A stretch of DNA of 64,000 nt from Tardiphaga sp. (GCA_030147505.1 JASBVG010000005.1:1-64000); one strand, 5' to 3'; shown: positions 1 to 8,932, counted from the stretch's first letter. Made by a program: numbers and translations. The notes: generated from the sequence alone by a model not told the origin.

Positions 1-356
1 GACATCTCGGCGACGCAATCGCCGACGATGATATCGTGGGTAAGACGTGACTCGAGTTGTGCGCGGGACGCCCTCAAGGACGCCCCGCTACGCGAACCAA
101 CCATGACTCAATTACTCTGACTCAGGCGACGCTGTCGGCGACGCGGGACTAAACAACCGACTGACCGGTAATGTGAACGGGCAAAGTAAAAATCGACTTA
201 ATTGGTAATGGAATCGCGCTAGGCAAGTTTTGCCGGGCAGGCTAATGCTTATGCTTAACGCGATGGAAAGATTGAGTTGTCTGCGCGTTATGTTCGGCCG
301 ATTGGTTGTCTGGCAATTGGTTCGAATGCCGCGCATTGAAATGAAGGAATTGCCCG
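1..356. other. Left edge and ypfJ upstream region
   Basis: No gene can be called with confidence. Two short frames run off the left edge: a plus frame ending with a TGA at 46-48, and a minus frame that could begin at an ATG at 102-104 and read leftwards. They are mutually exclusive and both too short to identify, and neither has a clear ribosome binding site. The motif TGACTCA occurs twice at about 104-122. From about 170 the sequence is less GC-rich than the genes around it, as expected for the promoter region of the following peptidase gene. Confidence 0.35.
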
Positions 357-1292
357 ATGCGTTACGATGATTTCCGTCGCAGCGATAATATCGACGACCG
401 TCGCGACGACGATGGCGGTGGTTACGGCGGCGGAGGCGGTTTCGGCATTCCCGGCGGAGGCGGCGGTCTCGGCATCGGCACGGTGATCGTGCTCGGGCTT
501 GTCGGCTGGGCGCTCGGCATCGATCCGCGTTTGCTGATATCAGGCGCGGAAATTTTCACCGGTGGCCAGCAGGCGCCGACCTATCAGACCGATCGCCGAT
601 CATCGCCGCCGAAATCTGGCGCGCCCACGGACGAGATGGGCAGCATGATTTCCGGCGTGCTCGGTGAGATCGACGATCGCTGGAGCGAGATTTTTCGGGA
701 GAGCGGGCAGACCTACAAAGGTCCGCAGATCGTCCTGTTTCGCAATGCCACGAACGGCGGCCGCTGCGGCATGGCGCAGTCGGCGATGGGACCGTTTTAC
801 TGTCCGCCGGACCAGAAGATCTATCTCGACACCAGTTTTTTCCGGCAGGTCGAGACGCGCTTCCGTGGCTGCTCGGGCAATGCGTGTAAATTCACCGCTG
901 CCTATATCATCGCGCATGAAGCCGGCCATCACGTGCAGAACCTGCTCGGCATCATTCCGCGCGTGACGCGCGCGCAGCAGCAAGCGTCCAGCAAGGCGGA
1001 AGCCAATAATCTGCAGGTGCGCGTGGAGCTGCAGGCGGACTGCCTGTCCGGCGTCTGGGTCAATCGCGAGGAGAAGAAGCGTCCCGGCTTCCTCGAGCAG
1101 GGCGATATCGACGCAGCCCTACAGACGGCTGCGGCGATCGGCGATGACACGCTGCAGCGCCAGGCGCAGGGCCGCGTGGTTCCTGATTCCTTCACCCACG
1201 GCTCGGCGGCGCAGCGCAAGCGCTGGTTCATGGTCGGTTACCAGCAGGGGACGATTGCAGCCTGCAATACGTTTGGAACGGACCGGCTGTAA
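357..1292 (+). CDS. ypfJ: Neutral zinc metallopeptidase, YpfJ/UPF0042-type (KPN_02809 family)
   Basis: A 311-residue putative neutral zinc metallopeptidase. Seen: a Gly-rich, charged N-terminus, one hydrophobic segment at about residues 38-60 that probably anchors it in the membrane, and the zinc-binding HEAGHH motif in the second half followed by ELQADC, whose Glu is the likely third metal ligand. Length and motif order fit the YpfJ family, whose physiological substrate is not known. The ATG lies after AAGGAATTG, an acceptable ribosome binding site. It is followed by an inverted-repeat spacer and then moaB, with no sign of tight coupling. The catalytic domain should lie on the periplasmic side, which is inferred only. 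Confidence 0.88.
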   Translation: MRYDDFRRSDNIDDRRDDDGGGYGGGGGFGIPGGGGGLGIGTVIVLGLVGWALGIDPRLLISGAEIFTGGQQAPTYQTDRRSSPPKSGAPTDEMGSMISGVLGEIDDRWSEIFRESGQTYKGPQIVLFRNATNGGRCGMAQSAMGPFYCPPDQKIYLDTSFFRQVETRFRGCSGNACKFTAAYIIAHEAGHHVQNLLGIIPRVTRAQQQASSKAEANNLQVRVELQADCLSGVWVNREEKKRPGFLEQGDIDAALQTAAAIGDDTLQRQAQGRVVPDSFTHGSAAQRKRWFMVGYQQGTIAACNTFGTDRL

Positions 1293-1326
1293 CCTGCCGT
1301 GCCACGGACGCGGTGCGGCGTGGAGT

Positions 1327-1393
1327 GCCGCTCCGCAGAGCCGGGGCATACCGAACGCGAGCGCTTGATGCGGTCCCGGTTCTGCGAAGCGGC
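1327..1393. repeat. Imperfect inverted repeat between ypfJ and moaB
   Basis: Two 19-base arms, 1327-1345 (GCCGCTCCGCAGAGCCGGG) and 1375-1393 (CCCGGTTCTGCGAAGCGGC), pair at 17 of 19 positions around a 29-base loop. The two mismatches are transitions, so the hairpin would hold as G-U pairs in at least one strand. The sequence resembles a dispersed palindromic repeat of Bradyrhizobium-type genomes. It could also end ypfJ transcription, although no T-run follows. Confidence 0.6.
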
Positions 1394-1437
1394 GTGAAGG
1401 ACGCGCTTGGCACCCGGGACATGAAAGGACCGAGTTC

Positions 1438-1998
1438 ATGTCCCTCGACGAATCCAAAGCCTTCGTGCCGCTGAATATCGCAGTGCTGACGATTTCCGAC
1501 ACGCGCTCGCTCGGTGACGACAAATCCGGCGCGACGCTGGCTGATCGGCTGACATCCGCGGGGCATGTGCTCGCGAAGCGCGAGATCGTCACTGACGATG
1601 TCGAGGCGATTCGCGCGGTGGTGAAATCATGGATCGCCGATCCCGGCATCGATGCGATCATCACGACGGGCGGCACCGGTTTTACCGGCCGCGATGTGAC
1701 GCCGGAGGCGATCGAGCCTCTGTTCGAAAAGCGTATGGATGGTTTCTCCATCGCGTTTCATATGCTGAGTCACGCCAAGATCGGTGCCTCGACAATCCAG
1801 AGCCGCGCTACTGCGGGCACGGCAGGTGCGACCTTCATCTTCTGCCTGCCGGGGTCGCCGGGGGCATGCCGCGACGGCTGGGATGGGATCCTCAACGCCC
1901 AGCTCGATTACCGTACGCGTCCGTGCAACTTCGTCGAGATCATGCCGCGCCTCGACGAGCATCTCCGGCGGCCGAAGACGAAGGGGGCATCTGCCTAG
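1438..1998 (+). CDS. moaB: Molybdenum cofactor biosynthesis protein MoaB
   Basis: 186 residues, matching the MoaB/MogA fold. The family binds molybdopterin, and MogA-type members adenylylate it during molybdenum cofactor assembly in the cytoplasm. Seen: the N-terminal strand with TISDTRS, and the diagnostic TTGGTGFTGRD loop near residue 80 that binds pterin. Length is typical. The ATG follows AAAGGACCGAGTTC, a good ribosome binding site. The stop codon overlaps the stop of the convergent MarR-GNAT gene by a few bases, so the two transcripts must overlap at their ends. No other moa gene is nearby, as often found in alphaproteobacteria. Confidence 0.92.
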   Translation: MSLDESKAFVPLNIAVLTISDTRSLGDDKSGATLADRLTSAGHVLAKREIVTDDVEAIRAVVKSWIADPGIDAIITTGGTGFTGRDVTPEAIEPLFEKRMDGFSIAFHMLSHAKIGASTIQSRATAGTAGATFIFCLPGSPGACRDGWDGILNAQLDYRTRPCNFVEIMPRLDEHLRRPKTKGASA

Positions 1999-2921
1999 AG
2001 CGCCAGCTCCCAGGTTTCGCCCACCAAATTCTGCCCGAAGCTGCGATGCGGCTCGGTGGCGACGAGGCTGAAGCCGGCGCGCTCATAAATCTTTCGCGCC
2101 GCCAGCAGATTGCTCTGCGTCCACAGCGTGATTTTCCGATAGCCGCATTGTCGTGCAAAGCCGATGGCTTCGGCGACCAGCCGATGCCCGAGGCCTTGGC
2201 CGCGGCCGGCGGGATCGATGATCAGCAGGCGGATTTTCGCGACGTCGTCCGATCCCTTGACGAGAAAGATCGAGCCGACCTGCCTGCCATCCATGTCGGC
2301 AATCCAGCAGCGCTCGCGCGACGAATCGAAGCTCGCGAGATATTTCGCGACGATGTCGGCCACCAATCCTTCAAACGAGGAATCGAAACCGTATTCCGAT
2401 GCATAGAGTGCGCCGTGGCTCTGCACGACCCAACCCATGTCGCCAGGGTGTGGGCTGCGCAGTGTTGCGACGGGGGGCGGAATGTCAGCCGTACCCAGCA
2501 ATTTCTCGATGGTCGTCATTGCCTGTACGACGCGGGGGGCATTGGCGCCGAGTCCATCCAGCATGGCCTCGACATGGTCGTGCGATCCGCGGTTGAGGCG
2601 GCCAAAGGCGAGACGGCCCTTGGCGGTGAGGCTCAATTGGTGAAGGCGCCGATCTTTGGCCGAGGGTCTTCGCGAGATCAGGCCTTTTTCCGTGAAGCCT
2701 TTCAGGATGCGGCTGAGATAACCGGCGTCGAGGCCGAGTGTGTCGCCGATCTCGCGCGCCGACAGGCTGTCTTTGTGCGCGAGTTCATACAGCATCCGCG
2801 CTTCCGTGAGCGAATAGGGGCTCTCTAGCAACTGCTGATCCAGCACGCCGAGCTTGCGCGTGTAGAAACGATTGAAGGCACGAACGGCCGCGACGGGATC
2901 GATGGCGGGAAGACTGGACAT
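1995..2921 (-). CDS. MarR-type regulator fused to GNAT acetyltransferase
   Basis: A 308-residue two-domain protein. Residues about 1-150 form a MarR winged helix (SLTEARMLYEL, LDAGYLSRILKGF recognition region, RRPSAKDRR wing). Residues about 160-308 form a GNAT acetyltransferase with the acetyl-CoA loop GRGQGLGHRL and the following LWTQSNLLAARKIYERAGF segment. The fusion occurs widely in proteobacteria; its acceptor substrate is usually unknown. The ATG is 16 bases from a nested palindrome at 2938-2971, a likely autoregulatory operator. Convergent with moaB. Confidence 0.88.
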   Translation of the reverse strand: MSSLPAIDPVAAVRAFNRFYTRKLGVLDQQLLESPYSLTEARMLYELAHKDSLSAREIGDTLGLDAGYLSRILKGFTEKGLISRRPSAKDRRLHQLSLTAKGRLAFGRLNRGSHDHVEAMLDGLGANAPRVVQAMTTIEKLLGTADIPPPVATLRSPHPGDMGWVVQSHGALYASEYGFDSSFEGLVADIVAKYLASFDSSRERCWIADMDGRQVGSIFLVKGSDDVAKIRLLIIDPAGRGQGLGHRLVAEAIGFARQCGYRKITLWTQSNLLAARKIYERAGFSLVATEPHRSFGQNLVGETWELAL

Positions 2922-2937
2922 GGCGGCACCTCAATAA

Positions 2938-2971
2938 TTGCCAGTGTCAAGCAACTGGTTGCCTTTGGCAA
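2938..2971. promoter_or_regulatory. Candidate MarR operator (nested palindromes)
   Basis: Just upstream of the MarR-GNAT start lie TTGCCA (2938-2943), GCAACTGGTTGC (2951-2962) and the overlapping TTGCCTTTGGCAA (2959-2971). Each of the last two is a perfect inverted repeat, and the outer TTGCCA/TGGCAA pair encloses them. Position and dyad symmetry fit an autoregulated MarR operator. This is inferred from symmetry only. Confidence 0.5.
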
Positions 2972-3077
2972 GTATTCTTGTGGCCGTCGCCAGCATGCGC
3001 AGGGCGACATGCGGTGACCGCATAGGGTGGTGAGACGCCTAGGATGTCGTTTCGTTTACGGGGCGGACCAGGGCGGT

Positions 3078-3647
3078 CTACGCCACCATCATGATCCGGC
3101 TGCGCAGCATGGTGCGCGAAGAGCGGCCGAGCAGGCGCAGCAGCCGGGCCTCGGAGCGGCGGGCATCGGGATGGCCGCCGAGACGCTCGTAATGGTCGCG
3201 GGCGATGAGGAGGCCCTGATCGGCCCTGGGGCCGCCGATGGACCGCAGCAGATGTCGTACTCCGTCACCAAAACTCGTCTCATCGTAAGGCGAGCGGGCA
3301 TACCGGAAAATCCCGGCGCGCGGGCGGTCGCTTGCGCCGACACGCTGTATGAATTGCTGAGTCTCCTCGATCCAGCCATGGTCCAGCACCGCGCCGGCAT
3401 GAAGGAACATCAGCCAGGGCGAACTTGCAGCTTTTGCGCCGGCAGCCATCGCCGCTGCGCGCGAGCCGGTCGATGTGAGGAAATCGCAGCCGGCGACATC
3501 GGCGACACGCTCGATCACGTCGGTCCCGGCCCGATCGACCAGCAGCACCTCGCGGATCACGCCGGCTGCGGCACCCGGCACCAGCGCCGCCAGCGTGGCG
3601 ACTGCGGGCTGCTCTACTCCGTCGGTGGGGATGATCACGCTCAGCAT
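3078..3647 (-). CDS. Short glycosyltransferase-2-like protein, metal motif altered
   Basis: 189 residues, starting MLSVIIPTDG as family 2 glycosyltransferases do, with an early EVLLVDRA strand. The segment PWLMFLHAGAVLDHGW (residues about 77-92) aligns with the usual FLHADT/FLDADD metal-binding segment, but the Asp is Gly here (HAG at 83-85). The protein is shorter than typical members (about 220-300) and ends in a basic tail. It may be a non-catalytic or diverged transferase. It is on the same strand as the MarR-GNAT gene, 156 bases upstream, and divergent from the radical SAM gene. The ATG at 3645-3647 is the only good start. Confidence 0.65.
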   Translation of the reverse strand: MLSVIIPTDGVEQPAVATLAALVPGAAAGVIREVLLVDRAGTDVIERVADVAGCDFLTSTGSRAAAMAAGAKAASSPWLMFLHAGAVLDHGWIEETQQFIQRVGASDRPRAGIFRYARSPYDETSFGDGVRHLLRSIGGPRADQGLLIARDHYERLGGHPDARRSEARLLRLLGRSSRTMLRSRIMMVA

Positions 3648-3805
3648 GGATGTGGATAATACCTCAAAGGCCGCGTGCTTGCGTTATCATTTCGTCATAC
3701 TGAAAGCAGCGGTAGATGCTATCCTTGCTTAATGCGTGCTGTGGGCGACGCATCCAGCTTCTCTTTTGTTCTTGATATGTTCCTTGGAGCTGGTAGCCTA
3801 GCTTC

Positions 3806-4966
3806 ATGAATCAGAACGCCGCAGCCCTCCAGATGCCGACTGCTTCCGCGCCGTCCGAGATCGCGGGATTGCCATCGCCGTTTCCGGCGATCGAGGTTGC
3901 GATCGACCGCCAGAGGCGGCGCGGTCGCGGCGCCCAAACCAATGACAGCGGCCGTTATGAGAAGGAGGCACGCGTTGCCTTCGATGATGGCTGGCAGAGC
4001 CTCGACGATTTGCCGCCGTTCAAGACAACGGTGGCGACCGATACAGCGCGAAAGGTGATCACGCGCAACGAGTCGCCCGATATCGGCTTCGACCGATCGA
4101 TCAATCCCTATCGCGGCTGCGAGCATGGCTGCATCTACTGCTTCGCACGGCCGACCCATGCCTATCTCGGCCTGTCGCCGGGGCTGGATTTCGAATCCAA
4201 GCTGTTCGTGAAGCCGGATGCGCCGGCGTTGCTGGAGAAGGAGCTGTCGGCGGCGGAATACGAGCCGAAGATGATCGCAATCGGCACGAATACCGATCCG
4301 TATCAGCCGATCGAGCGCGAGCGAAAGGTGATGCGCGGCATTCTCGAAGTGCTGGAGAAGACCGGGCATCCGGTTGGCATCGTGACGAAGTCGGCGCTTG
4401 TGGTGCGTGACATCGACATCCTTGCCCGCATGGCCAGGCGCAATCTCGCCAAGGTGGCGCTGTCGGTGACCTCGCTTGATCCGAAGCTGGCGCGTGCCAT
4501 GGAGCCGCGCGCGTCGACGCCGCCGAAACGCCTGGAGGCGTTGAAGCTGCTCTCCGAAGCGGGCATTCCGACCACGGTGATGGTGGCGCCTGTCATCCCC
4601 GCGCTGAACGATAGCGAGATCGAACGCATTCTCGATGCTGCCGCCCATGCGGGCGTGAAGGAAGCCAGTTATGTGCTGCTGCGCCTGCCTCTCGAGGTGC
4701 GTGATCTCTTTCGTGAGTGGCTGATGGCCAATTACCCGGATCGCTATCGTCATGTCTTCACGCTGATCCGAGAGATGCGCGACGGTCGCGATTACGATTC
4801 GCAATGGGGCACGCGCATGAAAGGGACCGGGCCGATGGCCTGGATGATCGGTCGCCGTTTCGAGGTCGCCTGCGCCAAGCTCGGCCTCAACAAGAAGCGG
4901 TCGAAGCTGACGCTCGACCATTTCGAGAAGCCAGCCGGTGCCGGGCAGCAACTGAATTTGTTCTAA
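3806..4966 (+). CDS. PA0069 family radical SAM protein
   Basis: 386 residues, SplB-like radical SAM protein. The cluster ligands are C105, C109 and C112 in CEHGCIYCFARP, the CxxxCxxC motif of the superfamily, followed by TNTDPYQP and a SALVVRD barrel strand typical of the PA0069 group. The N-terminal 80 residues are an extension without recognisable domain. The enzyme should make a 5'-deoxyadenosyl radical; the substrate of this family is not established. A strong terminator follows at 5006, so it is probably transcribed alone, divergently from the glycosyltransferase-like gene. Confidence 0.9.
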   Translation: MNQNAAALQMPTASAPSEIAGLPSPFPAIEVAIDRQRRRGRGAQTNDSGRYEKEARVAFDDGWQSLDDLPPFKTTVATDTARKVITRNESPDIGFDRSINPYRGCEHGCIYCFARPTHAYLGLSPGLDFESKLFVKPDAPALLEKELSAAEYEPKMIAIGTNTDPYQPIERERKVMRGILEVLEKTGHPVGIVTKSALVVRDIDILARMARRNLAKVALSVTSLDPKLARAMEPRASTPPKRLEALKLLSEAGIPTTVMVAPVIPALNDSEIERILDAAAHAGVKEASYVLLRLPLEVRDLFREWLMANYPDRYRHVFTLIREMRDGRDYDSQWGTRMKGTGPMAWMIGRRFEVACAKLGLNKKRSKLTLDHFEKPAGAGQQLNLF

Positions 4967-5005
4967 CTCCTGAAGGTCTCGCAGTCTTGGGAGCAACTCG
5001 GGGGA

Positions 5006-5056
5006 GGGGCGCCGGCCGGAAACCAGAGCCGGCCGGCGACCCCTTCTCCGCTTTTT
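5006..5056 (+). terminator. Rho-independent terminator after the radical SAM gene
   Basis: Arms 5006-5019 and 5029-5043 pair over about 14 bases with one mismatch (GCCGGCCGG against CCGGCCGGC as core) around a 9-base loop, followed by TTCTCCGCTTTTTA. Stem strength and T-run on the plus strand make this a convincing intrinsic terminator for the gene ending at 4966. Confidence 0.85.
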
Positions 5057-5083
5057 ATTTCGAGTAGAATGAAGGACGCCGAG

Positions 5084-5542
5084 ATGACGAGCAGCGATCG
5101 ACCCAAACTGGTGCCGCGGCTGACCGCCGTGACCCTTGGCACCCACGATATCCGACGCAGCATCGCCTTTTACGAGGCACTCGGTTTCGAGCGAAAAGCC
5201 AAGGAAACCGGGGAGGCCATCGCTTTCTTCGACACCGGCGCCAGTCTGCTGGCGCTTTTCCCATGGGATCAACTGGCCGATGACGCCAAGCTGCCCGATC
5301 AGCCGCGCCCGCAGGCGTTTCGTGGCACGACGCTGGCATGGAACTGCCGCTCGCCTGAAGAGGTCGAGGAGGTGCTGGAATTCGCCGTCTCTTGCGGAGC
5401 GACTCTGATTAAGCCGGCGCATAAGACCGATTACGGCGGCTATTCCGGCTATTTCGCCGATCCCGACGGGCATGCCTGGGATGTTGTGACGGCGCCCGGC
5501 ATCGAGGTTGGTGACGACCGACGGGTGTATCTGGCCGACTAG
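5084..5542 (+). CDS. VOC family (glyoxalase/bleomycin-resistance fold) protein
   Basis: 152 residues with the vicinal-oxygen-chelate pattern: two beta-alpha-beta repeats, an early [17 protein letters not shown], and a late [13 protein letters not shown] containing the usual C-terminal metal-ligand region. Substrate cannot be predicted. I prefer the ATG at 5084, which has AAGGA eight bases upstream; an in-frame ATG at 5069 would add five residues but has a weak binding site. It lies between the terminator at 5006 and rnhB, 44 bases before the latter, so the two may be co-transcribed. Confidence 0.82.
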   Translation: MTSSDRPKLVPRLTAVTLGTHDIRRSIAFYEALGFERKAKETGEAIAFFDTGASLLALFPWDQLADDAKLPDQPRPQAFRGTTLAWNCRSPEEVEEVLEFAVSCGATLIKPAHKTDYGGYSGYFADPDGHAWDVVTAPGIEVGDDRRVYLAD

Positions 5543-5586
5543 GCGGCCGGGATAGCGGGCATGGTTTCGGGTTCCCGGTTGCGCCC

Positions 5587-6372
5587 GTGAAGCAGGATGC
5601 GCACGATCCGCCGATGATTCGGGATATCAAGACCAAACCGGCCAAGATGGCGGCGCCGAAGGCTGCGACTGCCAAGCCTCGCAGGCCGATCGTCGTAACT
5701 GGACCGCCAAGCTTCAAGCGCGAGCGAGCGCTGTTGAAACAGGGTATCTGGCCGGTGGCCGGTTGTGATGAGGCCGGCCGCGGGCCGCTGGCCGGCCCAG
5801 TGGTTGCTGCCGCAGTTGTCTTGGACCCAAAGCGCATTCCCAAGGGCCTCGACGATTCCAAGAAGCTGACCGAAGCCAGGCGCGACGCGCTGTTCGAGGA
5901 AATCTGCGCGACCTCTTGCTTTGCTGTCGCCTATGCCTCGCCGGAGCGGATCGATCGCGACAACATTTTGCGCGCCTCGCTCTGGGCACTGGCGCGCGCC
6001 GTCGCCTCGCTTCCGGAGGCGCCGAAGCATGTGTTTGTCGATGGCCGCGACAAGATCGATACATCGGCGACCTGCGAAGCCGTGATCGGCGGCGATGCGC
6101 AGGTACTGTCCATCGCCGCCGCTTCGATCATCGCAAAAGTCTCGCGTGACCGGCTGATGTGCCGGCTCGCCGAAGAATGCCCCGGCTACGGTTTCGAGGT
6201 CCACAAGGGCTATGGCGTGCCGCAGCACCTCAAGGCGCTGAACGAACTCGGCCCCAGCATCCATCATCGCAGCCTGTTTGCTCCGGTGGTCGCGGCACGC
6301 GCCCGGCACGAGGGCATCGTGACCGAGACCGAGATCGTGGCGGTACAGGTAACCCTCGACCTTTCCGCCTGA
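5587..6372 (+). CDS. rnhB: Ribonuclease HII
   Basis: 261 residues. RNase HII cuts the RNA strand of RNA-DNA hybrids and starts removal of misincorporated ribonucleotides. Seen: the signature [19 protein letters not shown] with catalytic Asp-Glu near residues 60-61, DSKKL, and later Asp residues in FVDGRDKI. The N-terminal ~50 residues are a basic, Lys/Ala/Pro-rich extension, longer than in E. coli (198 residues). GTG at 5587 gives the longest form; ATG at 5614 is an alternative start. Followed 74 bases later by a membrane glycosyltransferase gene. Confidence 0.93.
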   Translation: MKQDAHDPPMIRDIKTKPAKMAAPKAATAKPRRPIVVTGPPSFKRERALLKQGIWPVAGCDEAGRGPLAGPVVAAAVVLDPKRIPKGLDDSKKLTEARRDALFEEICATSCFAVAYASPERIDRDNILRASLWALARAVASLPEAPKHVFVDGRDKIDTSATCEAVIGGDAQVLSIAAASIIAKVSRDRLMCRLAEECPGYGFEVHKGYGVPQHLKALNELGPSIHHRSLFAPVVAARARHEGIVTETEIVAVQVTLDLSA

Positions 6373-6446
6373 TCGGCTGCGGTTGCCTCAAGGGGCCGCC
6401 CGCCGTATCACCTTCTTCTGTCATTCGCGGGCCGGCCCGGACGTTC

Positions 6447-7952
6447 ATGCGCTTCACTTCCCTGATCGTCGAACTGATCCGTGCCCGACCGCGGCTGGTT
6501 TTCTGGATCGTGGTGCTGTGCCAGGCTCTGCTGTGGCTGGCGGTGCCGCTGTTGCTCTATCGCGGCCCGCCCGACGATCTCGCCACCGTGCTGGCCTATG
6601 GCCGGGAATATCAGGTCGGCACAGAATACGGGCCGCCGCTGGCCTATTGGCTCGCCGACATCGCCTTCCGCGCCGCCGGCAATCACATCTTCGGCGTTTA
6701 TCTGCTGGCGCAGGTCTGCGCTGTTCTGATGTTTCGCGCCGTCTATCAGCTTGGTTGCCAGATCGTCGGTGGCCCGCAGGCGGTGATCGCGGTGTTGCTC
6801 ACCATGACGGTGACGGCCTTCAGCACACCGGGCATTGAATTCGGGCCGCTGGTTCTGGCACGCCCGTTATGGGCGATGTTTCTGCTCCATGCCTGGCTGG
6901 CGATCGGGCAGGGGCGCCGCAGCGCCTGGTTCGCGCTGTCCATCGAAGCCGGCCTGTTGCTGCTGACCACACCGCACGCGATGTGGCTGTTGCCACTGCC
7001 ACTGCTCTTTGGCCTCGCCACGATGCGTGGACGGCGCAATCTCGCCTCGTTCGATCCGTTCTTCGCGCTGATTGTCGTTGCTGTATTGGCGCTGCCTTAT
7101 GCAGTCTGGGTGATCCGTTCGGGCGTGAGCGTGCTGCCGCCAGCGCCGGTGCTCACCGATCTCGTTGGGACGGCCGAGCGGTGGGGCATCCTGCTGGCCT
7201 GGCTCGTTGCCGCCACTGCAGGTGTGTTCGCGCTCACGGCGATGAACTGGCGCCGTCTCGTGCCTGATGGCGAGGATGCGCCGGTGATCTTCCGCCCGTC
7301 GGTCGATGCGACGGCGCGGGCCTATGTGTACTTCTTCGCATTCGCGCCGGCACTGCTCGGCAGCTTGTTTGCCGCGCTCTATGGCCGCGACAATGTCGTC
7401 GGCGGCACCGGGATTGCACTCGTGATGTCCGGCCTCGCCGTGGTGGTCGCCTCGGGCAACCTCATTGCGCTCCGGCGTCAGCGGGTGCTTCGCAAGGTGT
7501 GGGCTGCTGCGATCGCCCTTCCGGCAATCGCAGTGCTGATCAATGTCGTGGTGTTTCCGTGGATCGACGGGCCGGAGGATCGCACCGCACTGCCGGCGCG
7601 CGAGATCGGCAGATTCTTTGGCGAAAATTTTGAGCGCCGCACCGGGCAGAAACTCGCTGCAGTCGCCGGCGATCCGCAGCTCGCGGCGCTGGTCGGCATG
7701 AGCGCCTCGCGCCCGCATGTGCTGAACGATGCGCAGCCCGAGCGTACGCCATGGATGACGCCGGCGAAATTCATGGAGGCCGGCGGCGTGGTCATCTGGC
7801 GCGCGACGGACACGATCGGCACGCCGCCTGCCGATCTCGCCCAGCGCTTTCCGGGTCTTGTCCCGGAGGTCCCGCGCGCTTTCGACCGGCTGATCAATGG
7901 CAGCCGCCCGGTTCTGCGGGTGGGCTGGGCGATCGTGCGGCCGAAGGGGTAG
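6447..7952 (+). CDS. PMT/ArnT-type membrane glycosyltransferase (family 39-like)
   Basis: 501 residues from the ATG at 6447; the open frame extends upstream into rnhB but that part is Arg/Pro-rich and not protein-like. About ten hydrophobic segments in the N-terminal two thirds, with a conserved YGREYQVGTEYGPPLAYWL loop carrying acidic residues, as in dolichyl-phosphate-mannose and ArnT-like transferases. These use polyprenyl-linked sugars on the periplasmic side. The C-terminal ~130 residues form a soluble domain. The acceptor (lipid A, protein or polysaccharide) cannot be told. Its stop is 5 bases from the convergent uracil-DNA glycosylase gene. Confidence 0.82.
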   Translation: MRFTSLIVELIRARPRLVFWIVVLCQALLWLAVPLLLYRGPPDDLATVLAYGREYQVGTEYGPPLAYWLADIAFRAAGNHIFGVYLLAQVCAVLMFRAVYQLGCQIVGGPQAVIAVLLTMTVTAFSTPGIEFGPLVLARPLWAMFLLHAWLAIGQGRRSAWFALSIEAGLLLLTTPHAMWLLPLPLLFGLATMRGRRNLASFDPFFALIVVAVLALPYAVWVIRSGVSVLPPAPVLTDLVGTAERWGILLAWLVAATAGVFALTAMNWRRLVPDGEDAPVIFRPSVDATARAYVYFFAFAPALLGSLFAALYGRDNVVGGTGIALVMSGLAVVVASGNLIALRRQRVLRKVWAAAIALPAIAVLINVVVFPWIDGPEDRTALPAREIGRFFGENFERRTGQKLAAVAGDPQLAALVGMSASRPHVLNDAQPERTPWMTPAKFMEAGGVVIWRATDTIGTPPADLAQRFPGLVPEVPRAFDRLINGSRPVLRVGWAIVRPKG

Positions 7953-7957
7953 TGCGC

Positions 7958-8779
7958 CTACTTCGCCATTTCCAGCGCCTTCGCCACCGCGCGCAGATCC
8001 ATCCAGGTCAGCCGCTTGTAGGAGGGCGAGCGCAGCAGATAGGCCGGATGGAAGGTCGCGATCGCGCGAATTTTTCGCGTCCCCGTGTCGTACTCAGCCC
8101 AGCGGCCGCGTGACTTCATGATGCCGTCGCGGGTCCGGAGCAGCGTCTGGGTCGAGGGATTGCCCAGTGTCACCAGGATGTCTGGGTTCACCAGCTCGAT
8201 CTGGCGCTGGATGAAGGGCAGGCAGATCTGCGTCTCCTGCGGCGTCGGGGTGCGATTGCCGGGCGGCCGCCACGGGATGACATTGGCGATATAGGCGGTG
8301 GTGCGGTCGAGCCCGATCGCCTTCAGCATCAGGTCGAGCAGCTTGCCGGAGCGGCCGACGAACGGCAGGCCTTCGATATCCTCGTCGCGGCCGGGGGCCT
8401 CGCCGACAAACATAATGCGCGCCCGGGGATTGCCATCGGCAAACACCAGCCGGGTCGCGGTGCCCTTGAGCGCGCAGCCGTCAAAACTCTCCAGCATTCC
8501 GCGCAACGCCTCCAGTGTCGGGGCGGTGCGCGCGGCCGCGCGGGCGGCGGCCACGGCGACGTCGGGGGCGACTTCGGTCTTGGTCGGCGCCGGCCTCGGC
8601 GCAGCAGCTGGCATGCCAGTCAGCGGAGGGCGCTTCGGCGCCGTCTCGGCGGGCGCGTGCAGGCCGATATCCTCGTCCAGCAGCCGGTTGACCGGCTCGT
8701 CCATGAGTGCGCAGTCGACCCCGGCCTCCAGATAGAAGGCGAGCAATTGCGCAACGGTGGGGGCGGGTTCGAGCATCAT
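7958..8779 (-). CDS. Uracil-DNA glycosylase, family 4-like
   Basis: 273 residues. The C-terminal ~190 residues carry family 4/5 motifs: VGEAPG with RDEDIEGLPFVGRSG, ANVIPWRPPGNRTPT, and the late FHPAYLLRSP. The enzyme removes uracil from DNA. Family 4 usually has four Cys for a 4Fe-4S cluster; here only the Cys of DGCALKG and of TQICLPF are in place, so cluster binding is doubtful. The N-terminal ~85 residues are Ala/Pro-rich. Start chosen at the ATG pair at 8774-8779; a longer form to 8881 is possible but its extra sequence is not protein-like. Divergent from the ETF-QO gene. Confidence 0.85.
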   Translation of the reverse strand: MMLEPAPTVAQLLAFYLEAGVDCALMDEPVNRLLDEDIGLHAPAETAPKRPPLTGMPAAAPRPAPTKTEVAPDVAVAAARAAARTAPTLEALRGMLESFDGCALKGTATRLVFADGNPRARIMFVGEAPGRDEDIEGLPFVGRSGKLLDLMLKAIGLDRTTAYIANVIPWRPPGNRTPTPQETQICLPFIQRQIELVNPDILVTLGNPSTQTLLRTRDGIMKSRGRWAEYDTGTRKIRAIATFHPAYLLRSPSYKRLTWMDLRAVAKALEMAK

Positions 8780-8932
8780 GGCCACGGGGACAGATATGCC
8801 AGCATCCGGCCGGGATCGCCACCCGTGGAAGTGGCCCCTGTGCATTTCGGTGGTTGTTCTTCCGCGAAAAATCGGAAACAAGAACCATTAGAAGCGTTCT
8901 GAACGGGTTGGAAACGGGTCCGAGACGAAATT

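Noticed and set aside
3651-3659. DnaA-box sequence TGTGGATAA just upstream of the glycosyltransferase-like gene
   Set aside because: A single box without neighbours, AT-rich unwinding region or dnaA/dnaN/hemE context does not support an origin.
3719-5473. Long open frame on the minus strand (about 580 codons) opposite the radical SAM and VOC genes
   Set aside because: Antisense to two well-recognised genes, Arg/His-rich composition, no family motif; an artefact of GC-rich codon positions.
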